Source of the DNA: G963665925 sp963676345
GTDB lineage: Bacteria; Bacillota; Clostridia; Peptostreptococcales; Acidaminobacteraceae
Assembly (NCBI GenBank): GCA_963676345.2
Contig: CAXXTS010000002.1
Coordinates: 620,001 to 684,000, forward strand
Length of the DNA: 64,000 bases
Direction: 5' to 3'
The first letter of the stretch is position 1. Every line of letters begins with the position of its first letter. The position numbers were made by a program, and so were the translations under genes. Positions 25,297-33,936 of the stretch are shown here, piece by piece. The notes beneath the pieces are model-generated. The model did not search any database. It saw nothing but the letters and a program-made list of their open reading frames with translations, and was not told where the DNA came from.

Positions 25297-26745
25297 CTAG
25301 TATGCACGCGCTACATAGACCATATGTTTTGCAGGTGCACCGCAGAAGTGGCAGTTTGCCCCTAAGTCTTCCTGTTCAAAAGGAATACAGCGAATGGTTG
25401 CACCTGTATCTTCCTTAATTTTCGCTTCACATTCAGGACAACCGCACCACATGCCTTTAGCAAAGCCTGGATTTTCCTTCTGCTTGACCTTGAAATCATC
25501 ATAGCTCTCTATGCTGTAAGTCTTCTCATCACGAGATGCTCTAGCACGTTCCAGCATTTCCTTTTGCATTGTCTCAAGGAGTTCTGCTATATCTTTAGCC
25601 GGTTGATCAAGAGAAAGGGTCATTTTCTCAAGGGTATCTCTACGAACAACCACCATCTGATTGTTCTTGATATCTCTTGGTCCAATCTCAATTCTAAGCG
25701 GCATCCCCTTCATTTCGTATTCATTGAATTTCCATCCTGGCGACTGATTTTCGCTATCATCAATATCAACGCGAATATCTGCATGATGAAGTGCTGCCTT
25801 TAGCTCATACGCTTTGTCCAGTACCCCTTCCTTCTTCTGGGCTATTGGAATGATCATAACCTGGGTTGGGGCAATCTTCGGTGGAAGTACAAGACCTCTA
25901 TTGTCGCTATGTACCATAATAAGGCCACCAATGAGGCGTGTAGAAACACCCCATGACGTGTGGAAAGGGTACTCCTCTTCACCGGTTCTGCCCTGGAATG
26001 AAATATCAAAAGCTTTGGTAAAGTGCTGACCCAAATTGTGTGAAGTGCCCGACTGAAGCGCTTTACCGTCGTGCATTAGAGCCTCAATAGTATAGGTCTG
26101 ATGCGCACCGGCGAATTTCTCACTTTCACTTTTGAGTCCGTCTACAACCGGAATGGCCAGTAGGTCTTCACACATGGATTTATAAATTGAGAGCATTTGA
26201 AGGGTTTCTGCCTGCGCTTCTTCAGCAGTTTCATGCAGGGTATGCCCCTCTTGCCATAAAAATTCAGAAGTTCTTAGGAATGGGCGTGTTGCCTTTTCCC
26301 AGCGCACAACTGAGCACCACTGATTGTAGAGATATGGCAGTTCTCTATACGAACGAAGCCATTTAGAGTACATGGAGCAGATGATGGTTTCTGACGTTGG
26401 TCGCACGCAAAGGCGCTCTTCCAGCCTTTGTGATCCGCCATGAGTCACCCAAGCCACTTCAGGCGCGAAGCCCTCCACGTGTTCCTTTTCTTTATTGAGC
26501 AAGCTTTCAGGAATCAGCAGTGGAAAATAAACATTTTTATGACCCGTGTCTTTAAAACGCTTATCCAAATCACTTTGTATAGCTTCCCATAAGGCGTATC
26601 CATATGGTTTGATAACCATAAAGCCCTTAACGGGTGAGTAATCTACCAAATCTGTTTTTCGAATTACATCTGTATACCACTGTGGAAAGTCATCTTCCAT
26701 TTTAGTGATTTCTTTTACAAAATCATCTTGTTTGTTAAGTGCCAC
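25297..26745 (-). CDS. proS: Prolyl-tRNA synthetase (archaeal/eukaryotic-type ProS)
   Basis: Class II aminoacyl-tRNA synthetase charging tRNA-Pro. At 482 aa it is the ProS type without the bacterial editing insertion. Motif 2 appears as RWEKATRPFLRTSEFLWQEGHTLH, and the C-terminal zinc-type extension carries CGCPECE and CHFCGAPAKHMVYVARAY. The start is GTG 26745 behind AAGGAGG. A T-box leader immediately upstream regulates it by tRNA-Pro charging. Lack of an internal editing domain makes the free-standing PrdX at 30.4 kb a natural partner. Confidence 0.95.
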   Translation of the reverse strand: MALNKQDDFVKEITKMEDDFPQWYTDVIRKTDLVDYSPVKGFMVIKPYGYALWEAIQSDLDKRFKDTGHKNVYFPLLIPESLLNKEKEHVEGFAPEVAWVTHGGSQRLEERLCVRPTSETIICSMYSKWLRSYRELPYLYNQWCSVVRWEKATRPFLRTSEFLWQEGHTLHETAEEAQAETLQMLSIYKSMCEDLLAIPVVDGLKSESEKFAGAHQTYTIEALMHDGKALQSGTSHNLGQHFTKAFDISFQGRTGEEEYPFHTSWGVSTRLIGGLIMVHSDNRGLVLPPKIAPTQVMIIPIAQKKEGVLDKAYELKAALHHADIRVDIDDSENQSPGWKFNEYEMKGMPLRIEIGPRDIKNNQMVVVRRDTLEKMTLSLDQPAKDIAELLETMQKEMLERARASRDEKTYSIESYDDFKVKQKENPGFAKGMWCGCPECEAKIKEDTGATIRCIPFEQEDLGANCHFCGAPAKHMVYVARAY

Positions 26746-26780
26746 GTTGAAACCTCCTTATTGTACTTGCTTGTAAATAT

Positions 26781-27019
26781 AAAAAGACCCTTCATCTCTA
26801 TAAAATATAGAGGCGAAGGGTCGCGGTACCACTCTAGTTAGCCTGTATAGGCTATCTCTTACTGGCTGTATCGGGCCATCCCGCGTAGTTTTCACTACAT
26901 TCTCAAGGAGAGGTTCAAATTCCCTATAGCTTAAGAGTCTCGCAGCTTTGACCCTATTCTCTGTAAAGCATCATGAATTCTACTGGTTCCTTTCACCGAA
27001 TATGGAATATCTTGATTTA
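26781..27019 (-). ncRNA. T-box leader controlling proS
   Basis: The T-box AGAGTGGTACCGCG is at 26823-26836, directly followed by a terminator stem GACCCTTCGCCTCTAT...GAAGGGTC and TTTTT (26781-26822). Stem I elements are visible: AGTAG near 26980, AGAGA near 26961, and on its 3' side GAACCT, whose CCU (26911-26913) is the likely proline specifier codon. Uncharged tRNA-Pro would stabilise the antiterminator and allow proS transcription. The specifier was chosen by eye. Confidence 0.92.
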
Positions 27020-27025
27020 TACAAT

Positions 27026-27054
27026 AATATATTCGGTTGCAGATTTAATGTCAA
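27026..27054 (-). promoter_or_regulatory. Sigma-A promoter of the T-box/proS transcript
   Basis: TTGACA (27049-27054), 17-bp spacer, TATATT (27026-27031) on the minus strand, with a start near 27019 at the beginning of the T-box leader. The -35 lies just downstream of the arginase stop codon. Confidence 0.82.
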
Positions 27055-27074
27055 TGTCGATTTTCTGACAAGGC

Positions 27075-27986
27075 CTAGATAAGCCACTCGCCCATGAGCG
27101 ATCCAATCAGTTCCACAGTGATTTTTGCAGTTTGGTTTTTAACATCAATAATTGGGTTTACTTCAACAAATTCAGCACTAACCACCTTGCTTGTTTCAGC
27201 AATCATTTCGAGCGCCAAATGACTCTCTCTATATGTCAAACCGCCAGGTACGCGTGTACCTGTGCCAACTGCATGTACTGGGTCCATACTGTCCACATCG
27301 AAACTGACATGGATACCATCTGTACCGTCTGATGCAATCTTAATAGCTCTATCCATCACTTCAGCCATACCGTATCTGTCAATTTCATGCATTGTGAATA
27401 CAGTAATGCCGAATTCCTTAAGCATTTTTCTTTCACCCGCGTCCAGATCACGGCAACCAACAAATACAATATTCTCAGGCTTAATTTTAGCATCCGCACC
27501 ACCGATAGAAGTCAAGGACTCATGACCATGACCCAGCAGTACAGCAACAGGCATGCCATGAATATTTCCAGATGGTGATGTTTCAGCTGTGTTAATGTCG
27601 CCGTGTGCGTCAAACCAGATGACACCCAGGTTCTTTTTGTGCTGTAGCACACCCGAAATTGTACCAATCGCCACACTGTGATCTCCACCGATTACAAGTG
27701 GAAAACGTCCTTCTTGCATGACCTTGTCAACACGCTCACATAGGAGGGTATTTACACGACCTACTTCACTTAGGTTTTTAAGGTGTGTGCCAATTGTGAT
27801 TCTTTCTGCGTTCTTATTTGCAACAATGTCGCCTTCGTCCTTCACATCATAACCGATGTTCTCAAGTCTTTCAGTCACACCTGCGTAGCGTAGGGCTGCT
27901 GGTCCAAGACTCACGCCGCGCGTCCCCGCACCCAAGTCAATCGATACGCCCACTAAAGAGAGTTTTTCCATAATTGTTGGCTTCAT
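27075..27986 (-). CDS. rocF: Arginase
   Basis: Ureohydrolase-fold enzyme of 303 aa that hydrolyses arginine to ornithine and urea. The manganese-binding motifs are VIGGDHSVAIG, WFDAHGDINT and VSFDVDSMDPVHAVGTGTRVPGG. The segment SPSGNIHGMPVAVLLGHG and length fit bacillus-type arginases better than agmatinases. Start ATG 27986 has a GGGGGA ribosome-binding site. Ornithine can lead to proline, so the gene fits the proline-fermenting setting, but it has its own transcription unit. Confidence 0.9.
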   Translation of the reverse strand: MKPTIMEKLSLVGVSIDLGAGTRGVSLGPAALRYAGVTERLENIGYDVKDEGDIVANKNAERITIGTHLKNLSEVGRVNTLLCERVDKVMQEGRFPLVIGGDHSVAIGTISGVLQHKKNLGVIWFDAHGDINTAETSPSGNIHGMPVAVLLGHGHESLTSIGGADAKIKPENIVFVGCRDLDAGERKMLKEFGITVFTMHEIDRYGMAEVMDRAIKIASDGTDGIHVSFDVDSMDPVHAVGTGTRVPGGLTYRESHLALEMIAETSKVVSAEFVEVNPIIDVKNQTAKITVELIGSLMGEWLI

Positions 27987-28238
27987 AATTTCGTCCCCCG
28001 ATCAATGATTACCATTTATTGTTATTTTATACATTTCCGATGCATATTGCATATACCCTGATATTACTTGCTTACAGCTATCTTGTCTAGCCTTTTTTTC
28101 TCTTTTTCTAGATATATTCAATTAAATTTTAGAAAAATCAAAAAAAATCGCTCGTTATATTTTTAACGCTTCCAGTATGTGTCTTACTTATGTTTACCCT
28201 TCCAATCCTCCAAAAAAAACATCAATCTGAAACAAAAA

Positions 28239-28284
28239 ACAAGCCCTGAAAAACGGATTTTATGCTTCGTTTTTCAAGGCTTGT
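28239..28284. terminator. Terminator after the Fe-alcohol dehydrogenase gene
   Basis: AACAAGCCCTGAAAAACG and CGTTTTTCAAGGCTTGTT form a long stem with one mismatch; on the minus strand TTTTTTG follows, 25 bp after the dehydrogenase stop. The remaining 250 bp up to the arginase start are AT-rich and hold nothing I can name except the presumed arginase promoter. Confidence 0.8.
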
Positions 28285-28308
28285 TTTTATTTAAGATGCA
28301 ATTTAATG

Positions 28309-29442
28309 TCAACGCTCCATCATTTCCGTGAGAAATGTACGCATTTCATCTTTTGTTATTTTTACAGGATTGCCACGGGTAGACCCCTTCATACTGTCTT
28401 CAACCAGCGCGTCCAAATCCCTTTCAAAGGTTTCTCTGTCAAGTCCAATGCCTCCAAAGCCGGATGGGATGCCCACGCGTTCATTGAGCTTTTTAACTTC
28501 CTCTATAACACTCTCAACACCAAGGCGTCGGCTAATAACATCAAGCTTTTGCTTTACACGTTCATCTCGACTGTTGAAGGTCATTACATATGGTAGCAGC
28601 GTGCCATTGAGAAGTCCGTGTCCAAAATCATAGCGCCCACCAAATGCATGGGCTATGCCATGTGCCATGCCCAGACCGACATTGGTAAAAGCCATGCCTG
28701 CAATGCACTGGTAGTAGTGTACTTTTTCTCGGCTCTTGGCTGTGTTCTTCTCAAAAGACTCAGGCAAGTACTTTAGAATACCCTCTATTGCACTGTATGC
28801 CAGCGGCTCTGTAAAATCATCTAAATTATGATTCGTATAGCATTCCACAGCATGGGTAAGGGCATCCAGCCCTGTTTGTGCAGCAATATGACTAGGCATG
28901 GAAAGGGTTAAATCTGAGTCCAGTATAGCCCCGTCCGGTACAAAAGCGTGCGACTTAAGGCCAATTTTGATATTTTTTTCGTTAAATGTAATAACAGCAG
29001 CCTTTGTTACCTCTGTTCCAGTACCCGAAGTTGTTGGAACCGCAACAAACTTAAGCGTCTTCCGCTTCTGGGGCAATGCGTAAGACCCGAAATCCAAATC
29101 AAAGTTCAGCTCTGGATACTCATAAAAAAGTGCCATCACTTTGGCTGCATCAATTGGAGAACCCCCGCCAACTGCGAGAATAACATCCGGTTTAAAAGCT
29201 TTCATTTGGCGTACGCCCTCTAGAACCGCTTCTGTATCCGGATTGGCCTTAATGCCGCTTAGCAAGTGAAATGTTTTTGAGGCTGCATTCAGGCTGTTCT
29301 CTATCTTTTCCATGGTACCATTCACAAAAACAGATTTTCCGCCTGTAACAATGAATACTCGGTTGCCATCTATCTTTTCGATTTTCTTGAGTGCACCGCT
29401 TCCAAAGGAAAGCTGCTCACCCATCAGTCTTATGGTTTTCAC
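28309..29442 (-). CDS. Iron-containing alcohol dehydrogenase
   Basis: Group III NAD(P)-dependent dehydrogenase of 377 aa. GGGSPIDAAKVMAL is the nucleotide-binding signature, and the metal ligands fall in DALTHAVECYTN and GMAHGIAHAFGGRYDFGHGLLN. The start is GTG 29442 behind GAAAGGATG. It follows the TrmB-like regulator by about 76 bp on the same strand and may be its target. The alcohol or aldehyde substrate cannot be told from sequence. Confidence 0.9.
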   Translation of the reverse strand: MKTIRLMGEQLSFGSGALKKIEKIDGNRVFIVTGGKSVFVNGTMEKIENSLNAASKTFHLLSGIKANPDTEAVLEGVRQMKAFKPDVILAVGGGSPIDAAKVMALFYEYPELNFDLDFGSYALPQKRKTLKFVAVPTTSGTGTEVTKAAVITFNEKNIKIGLKSHAFVPDGAILDSDLTLSMPSHIAAQTGLDALTHAVECYTNHNLDDFTEPLAYSAIEGILKYLPESFEKNTAKSREKVHYYQCIAGMAFTNVGLGMAHGIAHAFGGRYDFGHGLLNGTLLPYVMTFNSRDERVKQKLDVISRRLGVESVIEEVKKLNERVGIPSGFGGIGLDRETFERDLDALVEDSMKGSTRGNPVKITKDEMRTFLTEMMER

Positions 29443-29518
29443 GCAATCATCCTTTCAATTTTCACACCAGATTCATCACTTTTATGCTGATGTTTATTTT
29501 TACTTATATTTCTCTAGC

Positions 29519-30328
29519 TCACTTTTTATTCCAAGCTTCAAAGGCTTCTTTACTATAGTCAAAATAATCCCTTCTGGCCTGGTCTGAGAAAGCTTCAAAG
29601 GCTTCTTTCTCCGCTCCAGAAATTTTATTTGAATAGGCATTAATCATAACATCATGTGAAATAAAATCTTCACTCATTTCCACAAAGCCCGCATCCTTTA
29701 TAAAGGAAACCCGGCTCTGGTCCCCTCTGGATATGACACCCGAAACGACCTGATTGCTATCTATGATGATGTTCATATGCCGTTCTTTTTTTTCAGTTAG
29801 GTAGCGGTCAATACGCCTATGATACACCAAGCCCTCCACAGGGGCGTTTTCACCGAAATAGATCCCCTTAATGGCGACCCCTCTTTGTGCTGCATCTTGA
29901 AGTGCACCGCTTAAGCTTAGGGCCTCTTTCTCCCAAATTGAGAGAGCTATACGCGTTTGCGCCCTCTTAATAATCAGCTCGACAAAGGATAGAATTTCTT
30001 CATAGCCTGTGATTGTAATCATGCGCTGGTCTTCCTTTTTAGCACTGTATCGTTTCTTGGTAAAGGATTCCACATGGCTTAAAATCTGACCCATGTCTCG
30101 CCTTAGCTTTTCAACCAGCAAATCCGGCTCTAGGGGATAATACATGGTTGCTTCATCAACAACCTCTTTAAAGACGAGCTGCTTTTCTTCTAAACTGCTG
30201 AGCACTTCATATATTCTAGAACGCGGTATGCCAGAAACCTTGCTAAGGCCATATCCGTTAACCGGATAGGCTTCTAATAAGCTAAGGTATGCCTTAACCT
30301 CATATTCGCTAAATCCGAGTCGTTTCAT
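29519..30328 (-). CDS. TrmB-family transcriptional regulator
   Basis: A 269-aa regulator with an N-terminal winged helix (GFSEYEVKAYLSLLEAYPVNGYGLSKVSGIPRSRIYEVL) and a C-terminal phospholipase-D-like sensor domain. ATG 30328 lacks a good ribosome-binding site. An in-frame CTG at 30349, giving LKAIIEDMKRLGFSE, lies 10 nt after AGAGGGG and gives the usual family N-terminus, so a non-ATG start is possible. It lies between prdX and the Fe-alcohol dehydrogenase in a likely operon. Ligand unknown. Confidence 0.85.
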   Translation of the reverse strand: MKRLGFSEYEVKAYLSLLEAYPVNGYGLSKVSGIPRSRIYEVLSSLEEKQLVFKEVVDEATMYYPLEPDLLVEKLRRDMGQILSHVESFTKKRYSAKKEDQRMITITGYEEILSFVELIIKRAQTRIALSIWEKEALSLSGALQDAAQRGVAIKGIYFGENAPVEGLVYHRRIDRYLTEKKERHMNIIIDSNQVVSGVISRGDQSRVSFIKDAGFVEMSEDFISHDVMINAYSNKISGAEKEAFEAFSDQARRDYFDYSKEAFEAWNKK

Positions 30329-30364
30329 ATCTTCAATAATAGCTTTCAGTTGGAGTGCCCCTCT

Positions 30365-30856
30365 CTACTGGTAATCAAACACCTGCATGTCATGCTTTTT
30401 CTGTTTCATGTAGTCCATGAAATGCGGTGTTTCGATGCCAAGTGTCATCGTATTAATATTGGGATGAAAGTTCAACCTGTCATAGGACAGCAAAGACCGA
30501 TCAATATAAACCGATATTTCACCCAGCCTATCTTCTAAAACAATAAAGGGAGAAACCGACCCTGAAAATGTATCAAACCGCTCCAAGGTTTCCTCTTTTG
30601 CAAATTTGAGTCCTTTGACACCAATAATATCGCCTAGGCGTTTAAAATTCATGCGCTTGTCTGCCTGTAAAATAAAAAGATAATATGTGCTGCGCTTCTT
30701 ATTGGTTAATAGCATGTTTTTACAGTGTCCACCGGGCATTTTTTCATCATATACCTTAGCTTCTTCCACCGTATACAGTGGCGGATGCGTATGGGATAAA
30801 AAAGAAATGCCCAGTGCTTTTAGTTCTTCAATAATCGCTTGTGACTGAATATACAC
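30365..30856 (-). CDS. prdX: PrdX/ProX, prolyl-tRNA deacylase
   Basis: A 163-aa YbaK/EbsC-fold protein that hydrolyses misacylated tRNA-Pro (Ala- or Cys-tRNA-Pro). Recognisable stretches are FLSHTHPPLYTVEEAK, KNMLLTNKKRSTYYLFIL (with the conserved lysine), FKRLGDIIGVKGLKFA and GSVSPFIVLED. It starts at GTG 30856 after GGGAGG. Since ProS here lacks the editing insertion, a stand-alone deacylase makes sense; prdX genes accompany proline reductase clusters in other clostridia. Confidence 0.9.
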   Translation of the reverse strand: MYIQSQAIIEELKALGISFLSHTHPPLYTVEEAKVYDEKMPGGHCKNMLLTNKKRSTYYLFILQADKRMNFKRLGDIIGVKGLKFAKEETLERFDTFSGSVSPFIVLEDRLGEISVYIDRSLLSYDRLNFHPNINTMTLGIETPHFMDYMKQKKHDMQVFDYQ

Positions 30857-30913
30857 CGCCTCCCTTCCATACTATGGTATCTATTTTATATAAGTATCGT
30901 CAAGCCTATCTGC

Positions 30914-32077
30914 TTAAATTATAAAACCCGCAGCAATAACACTTATAACCAGCAGGGGGGCCGGTATCTTCTTTGAGAAAATAACCCCTACTGAAAACAA
31001 GGTCACCACAAGATGCTCTGGACTCAGCCCGCTCTTTTGCATAAGTATAAGAGCCGATGCTGAAATGAGCCCTCCAGCTACTGCATTGATGCCCTGAATA
31101 GCAATACGAAGGGCTTTAATTTCCTTGAGTTTTTCCCATATAGGATAAACGAAGAAAATGAGTAAAAGGCCTGGTAAGAAAATACCTACAGCACTCAGAA
31201 GTGCACCGAAGACTTGGTGCAGGGTGTTTTGACCACTTGCTGCCAGCCCGCCAGCAAAAGCACTAAAGCTAAACATAGGCCCCGGCAAACCTTGTACCAG
31301 ACCGTATCCCGTTAAAAACGCTTCATTTGTCATATAGGCTTTGAGCTGCACAAGTTCTGAGTGCATTACGGGAATAACCACCTGTCCACCGCCAAAGACA
31401 AGATAACCATACCTGTAAAAGCTCTCGAACAGGTCTGTCAAAACCGTGGGCAACCAGTGTTTGAGAGCAAGACTGCCCCCTGCAAATCCTATAAATGCAA
31501 GGAAATAGCGCCACGGAGGCGAAAGGCGCACATGATTCCATATATTTTTTTCACTTGAAACGGCAATACGCACACCGCCCCCTATCATGAGGACAAGGGG
31601 GAAAATCCACGGCGACCTAATAAAATATGTGGTCACCCCGCCAAAGACCAGCAGCAGGAAGGTCAACCTGTCAATGACTACTTTTTTTCCAATCCGATAC
31701 GCCGCTACTATAATAAAACCAACGGCCATCGGTCCAATAAAACGCAGACCATCGCCAGATAGCTGCAACAGGTCTAGCGCTTTGTATATAAAGGAAAGCA
31801 GGGTCATCATCACAATCACAGGCAGGGCCCACACCAAAAGTGTGAGCAGAGCCATCTTGGGGCCTCCCTGCTTGTAGCCAATTGATACGATGGTTTGAGT
31901 ACTGGTTGGACCGGGAAGAACGCTGTTGAGGGCTACGAGTTCAATCAGCTCCTCTTCTGAAATATACTGTTTTTTAACCACAAGCTGATCTGTAAAGACA
32001 CCGTAGTGAGCTGCTGGACCCCCAAATGCACCCAGTGAACATATGAAAACATCCTTTAAGAATGTAAGATTTTGCAT
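30914..32077 (-). CDS. Chromate-transporter (ChrA/CHR) family protein
   Basis: A membrane protein of about 387 aa with two homologous halves of about six helices each: FLKDVFICSLGAFGGPAAHYGVF and VALNSVLPGPTSTQTIVSIGY in the first, YGYLVFGGGQVVIPVMHSE and TGYGLVQGLPGPMFSFSAFAG in the second. This duplicated GGxx/GPG pattern defines the CHR family. AAAGGAG before ATG 32077 sets the start rather than ATG 32095. In anaerobes the physiological anion is uncertain. It has its own short transcription unit. Confidence 0.9.
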   Translation of the reverse strand: MQNLTFLKDVFICSLGAFGGPAAHYGVFTDQLVVKKQYISEEELIELVALNSVLPGPTSTQTIVSIGYKQGGPKMALLTLLVWALPVIVMMTLLSFIYKALDLLQLSGDGLRFIGPMAVGFIIVAAYRIGKKVVIDRLTFLLLVFGGVTTYFIRSPWIFPLVLMIGGGVRIAVSSEKNIWNHVRLSPPWRYFLAFIGFAGGSLALKHWLPTVLTDLFESFYRYGYLVFGGGQVVIPVMHSELVQLKAYMTNEAFLTGYGLVQGLPGPMFSFSAFAGGLAASGQNTLHQVFGALLSAVGIFLPGLLLIFFVYPIWEKLKEIKALRIAIQGINAVAGGLISASALILMQKSGLSPEHLVVTLFSVGVIFSKKIPAPLLVISVIAAGFII

Positions 32078-32185
32078 GGTATGCTCCTTTCTCAAATTTA
32101 AGTATGCACGCGCATATCAAACAAGACTTTTTTAGCGTCATATAGTATACCCTCAACCCCTATACTCATTCGGTGTTTTATAAAA

Positions 32186-32220
32186 AAGCGTATTTGAGTC
32201 CTCTTGTCTCAAATACGCTT
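32186..32220. terminator. Terminator after the 206-aa hypothetical gene
   Basis: AAGCGTATTTGAG and CTCAAATACGCTT form a 13-bp stem with a 9-nt loop; the minus strand continues into TTTTTTAT. It lies just 12 bp after the stop codon at 32233. Confidence 0.85.
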
Positions 32221-32232
32221 AGTATGGGTACG

Positions 32233-32853
32233 CTATTTTTTTATAGTCATCATGAGAAAGCCGCAAAATGCTGCATTGTCGACTTTTAAATGGTTCCCCG
32301 CTTCTTCCTTTATTTCATTGATTAGGGCTCTATAGGCCTCGTAAAATGCATAATTAGGTTTTGAGGTATACTTAAACGCTTCGACCTCAAAATACTTTAA
32401 AATCCCCTTGACGGTGGTTGGCTTGACAAGCACTTCATACTCAGGACGCATGTATACACCAAGCACTGTCAGTATAGGCCATTTTGCAAGCTTATAAGCC
32501 GCAAGAACGTCAATAAGCCCTTCAAAGCCTGCCCCCTGATTTCCATATAGAAACTCATAAAGACTGCTTGAAATGGACTGTTTTTCAAGGTCAGACATGA
32601 TTTTAGCATCATTTCTAAACTGCGTTTTTTCAAAAACTGAAACAAGGGATGATTTTGATATAAGCTTTGTAAAATGTTCAAAGACTTCAAGTGGGTCTTC
32701 AAAGCAAGCCTTGCTAAAATGAGTATTTACAAAGTCCTGCATTTTGTCCATCTTGTGCTTTTTCTTGATTGCTAACAGTTCAGGGGATTCAAAGCCTTCA
32801 GGATAAGCTTTTAGAAATTCATCTTCCAGTATAGCCAGTTTCTCAAGTTTCAT
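32233..32853 (-). CDS. Hypothetical soluble protein (206 aa)
   Basis: I do not recognise the family. The frame opens at 32889, but AAGGAGG before ATG 32853 (MKLEKLAILEDEFLKAYPEG) fixes the start. The product is charged and largely helical by composition, with no signal peptide and no membrane segment. Aromatic/charged runs such as HFSKACFEDPLEVFEHFTKL suggest helical repeats. It is monocistronic with a terminator 12 bp downstream and lies between a DUF4438 gene and the chromate-type transporter. Codon use looks like its neighbours, so it is a resident gene. Confidence 0.75.
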   Translation of the reverse strand: MKLEKLAILEDEFLKAYPEGFESPELLAIKKKHKMDKMQDFVNTHFSKACFEDPLEVFEHFTKLISKSSLVSVFEKTQFRNDAKIMSDLEKQSISSSLYEFLYGNQGAGFEGLIDVLAAYKLAKWPILTVLGVYMRPEYEVLVKPTTVKGILKYFEVEAFKYTSKPNYAFYEAYRALINEIKEEAGNHLKVDNAAFCGFLMMTIKK

Positions 32854-32991
32854 AGACAAAGCCTCCTTAGCTTCCAGTATCAAACCCATCGCTTAGCTGA
32901 GAAGGCTCTGCAATGTGTCTTTCATTTGTCACCCAAGGCCTAGACGGTAGGGTTTCAGAGTCCATTGGCTAGATGTAGTTGGGCTTAAGTT

Positions 32992-33849
32992 CTATTTCAC
33001 ACCCAATAAATCTGCAATATTTGCCTTCTTATCAATTTTCCCTTTTATAAGCGCTTTTTTAGAAGTCATCACAATAGAGATTCCAGGGCCATGACCATTC
33101 TTAATGCAGTCTGAGTGTACGACAACCCCAACTGCCGACGCCCCCTTGAGGTATCCCCCCAATCCAAAACTGCAATCTGTGTCTTCAATCAGCACAAAGT
33201 CACCAAAACGCAGTGCGTTTAGACCAAGTGCCTCAATTTTTTCCATGTCAGATGTAATGAGGTCATAGTCGCCTTTTTGAGAAAATCCCGAACCGACACC
33301 AGAGCCCATGAGTCCGTGTGGAATTTTTGCTGTTACTGGGACTTCAAGCATACCGTCCTTTTCCTCTATCCCCCATTTTTCTAGAAGATTCGGATCAATA
33401 CTCATGAGCTTTATGTCTGGATAGGCTTCCAGCTTTAGCCCCTGACCATAGCCTTTAATGAGTACCTTGTCATCATATGTCATCTTTTCCAGTACGTCTG
33501 CATCAAAATGTACAAGAAGATGCTCCACGCCACCGTGGGACCCTGTCACAAACCCAGTTGCACCCTTGGCATCACCTGAAACAACCTTTGCAGTGTTGCC
33601 AATGCATGCAAAAATATTTAAGGCTGCATTCTCTTTAGCATCAGGGTTTTTGATGGTTACACCGGGCTCGATATGGTCGCCAGCAAGACCAAATGCACTG
33701 TCTCCCACCTTAACATTGTAGTTAATGCCGCCCGTACCTGGAATAACATGTGGGTTTCCGTCTGTATCTACACGGTATCCACCAAACTTCGGATGTGCAA
33801 CCTTGCCTTGTACACCATGCTGTATGACGCTTTTTTTGTTTGTAAGCAT
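32992..33849 (-). CDS. DUF4438-domain protein
   Basis: A 285-aa soluble protein, glycine-rich with beta-type sequence, matching the DUF4438 family of unknown function found in Thermotoga and clostridia (PGTGGINYNVKVGDSAFGLAGDHIEPGV; GSHGGVEHLLVHF; GLMGSGVGSGFSQKGDYDLI). The frame is open to 33924, but GGAGGGG before ATG 33849 (MLTNKKSVIQHGVQG) gives the start. The conserved His/Asp/Glu residues suggest an enzyme, but no reaction is known to me. Confidence 0.8.
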   Translation of the reverse strand: MLTNKKSVIQHGVQGKVAHPKFGGYRVDTDGNPHVIPGTGGINYNVKVGDSAFGLAGDHIEPGVTIKNPDAKENAALNIFACIGNTAKVVSGDAKGATGFVTGSHGGVEHLLVHFDADVLEKMTYDDKVLIKGYGQGLKLEAYPDIKLMSIDPNLLEKWGIEEKDGMLEVPVTAKIPHGLMGSGVGSGFSQKGDYDLITSDMEKIEALGLNALRFGDFVLIEDTDCSFGLGGYLKGASAVGVVVHSDCIKNGHGPGISIVMTSKKALIKGKIDKKANIADLLGVK

Positions 33850-33936
33850 ATTTCCCCTCCATATACCAACTCTATATAACTGCAAGCCTCCAGCCTGTAA
33901 TGGACCCTTGCAGCTTAAACACACATTGTTCTAACT

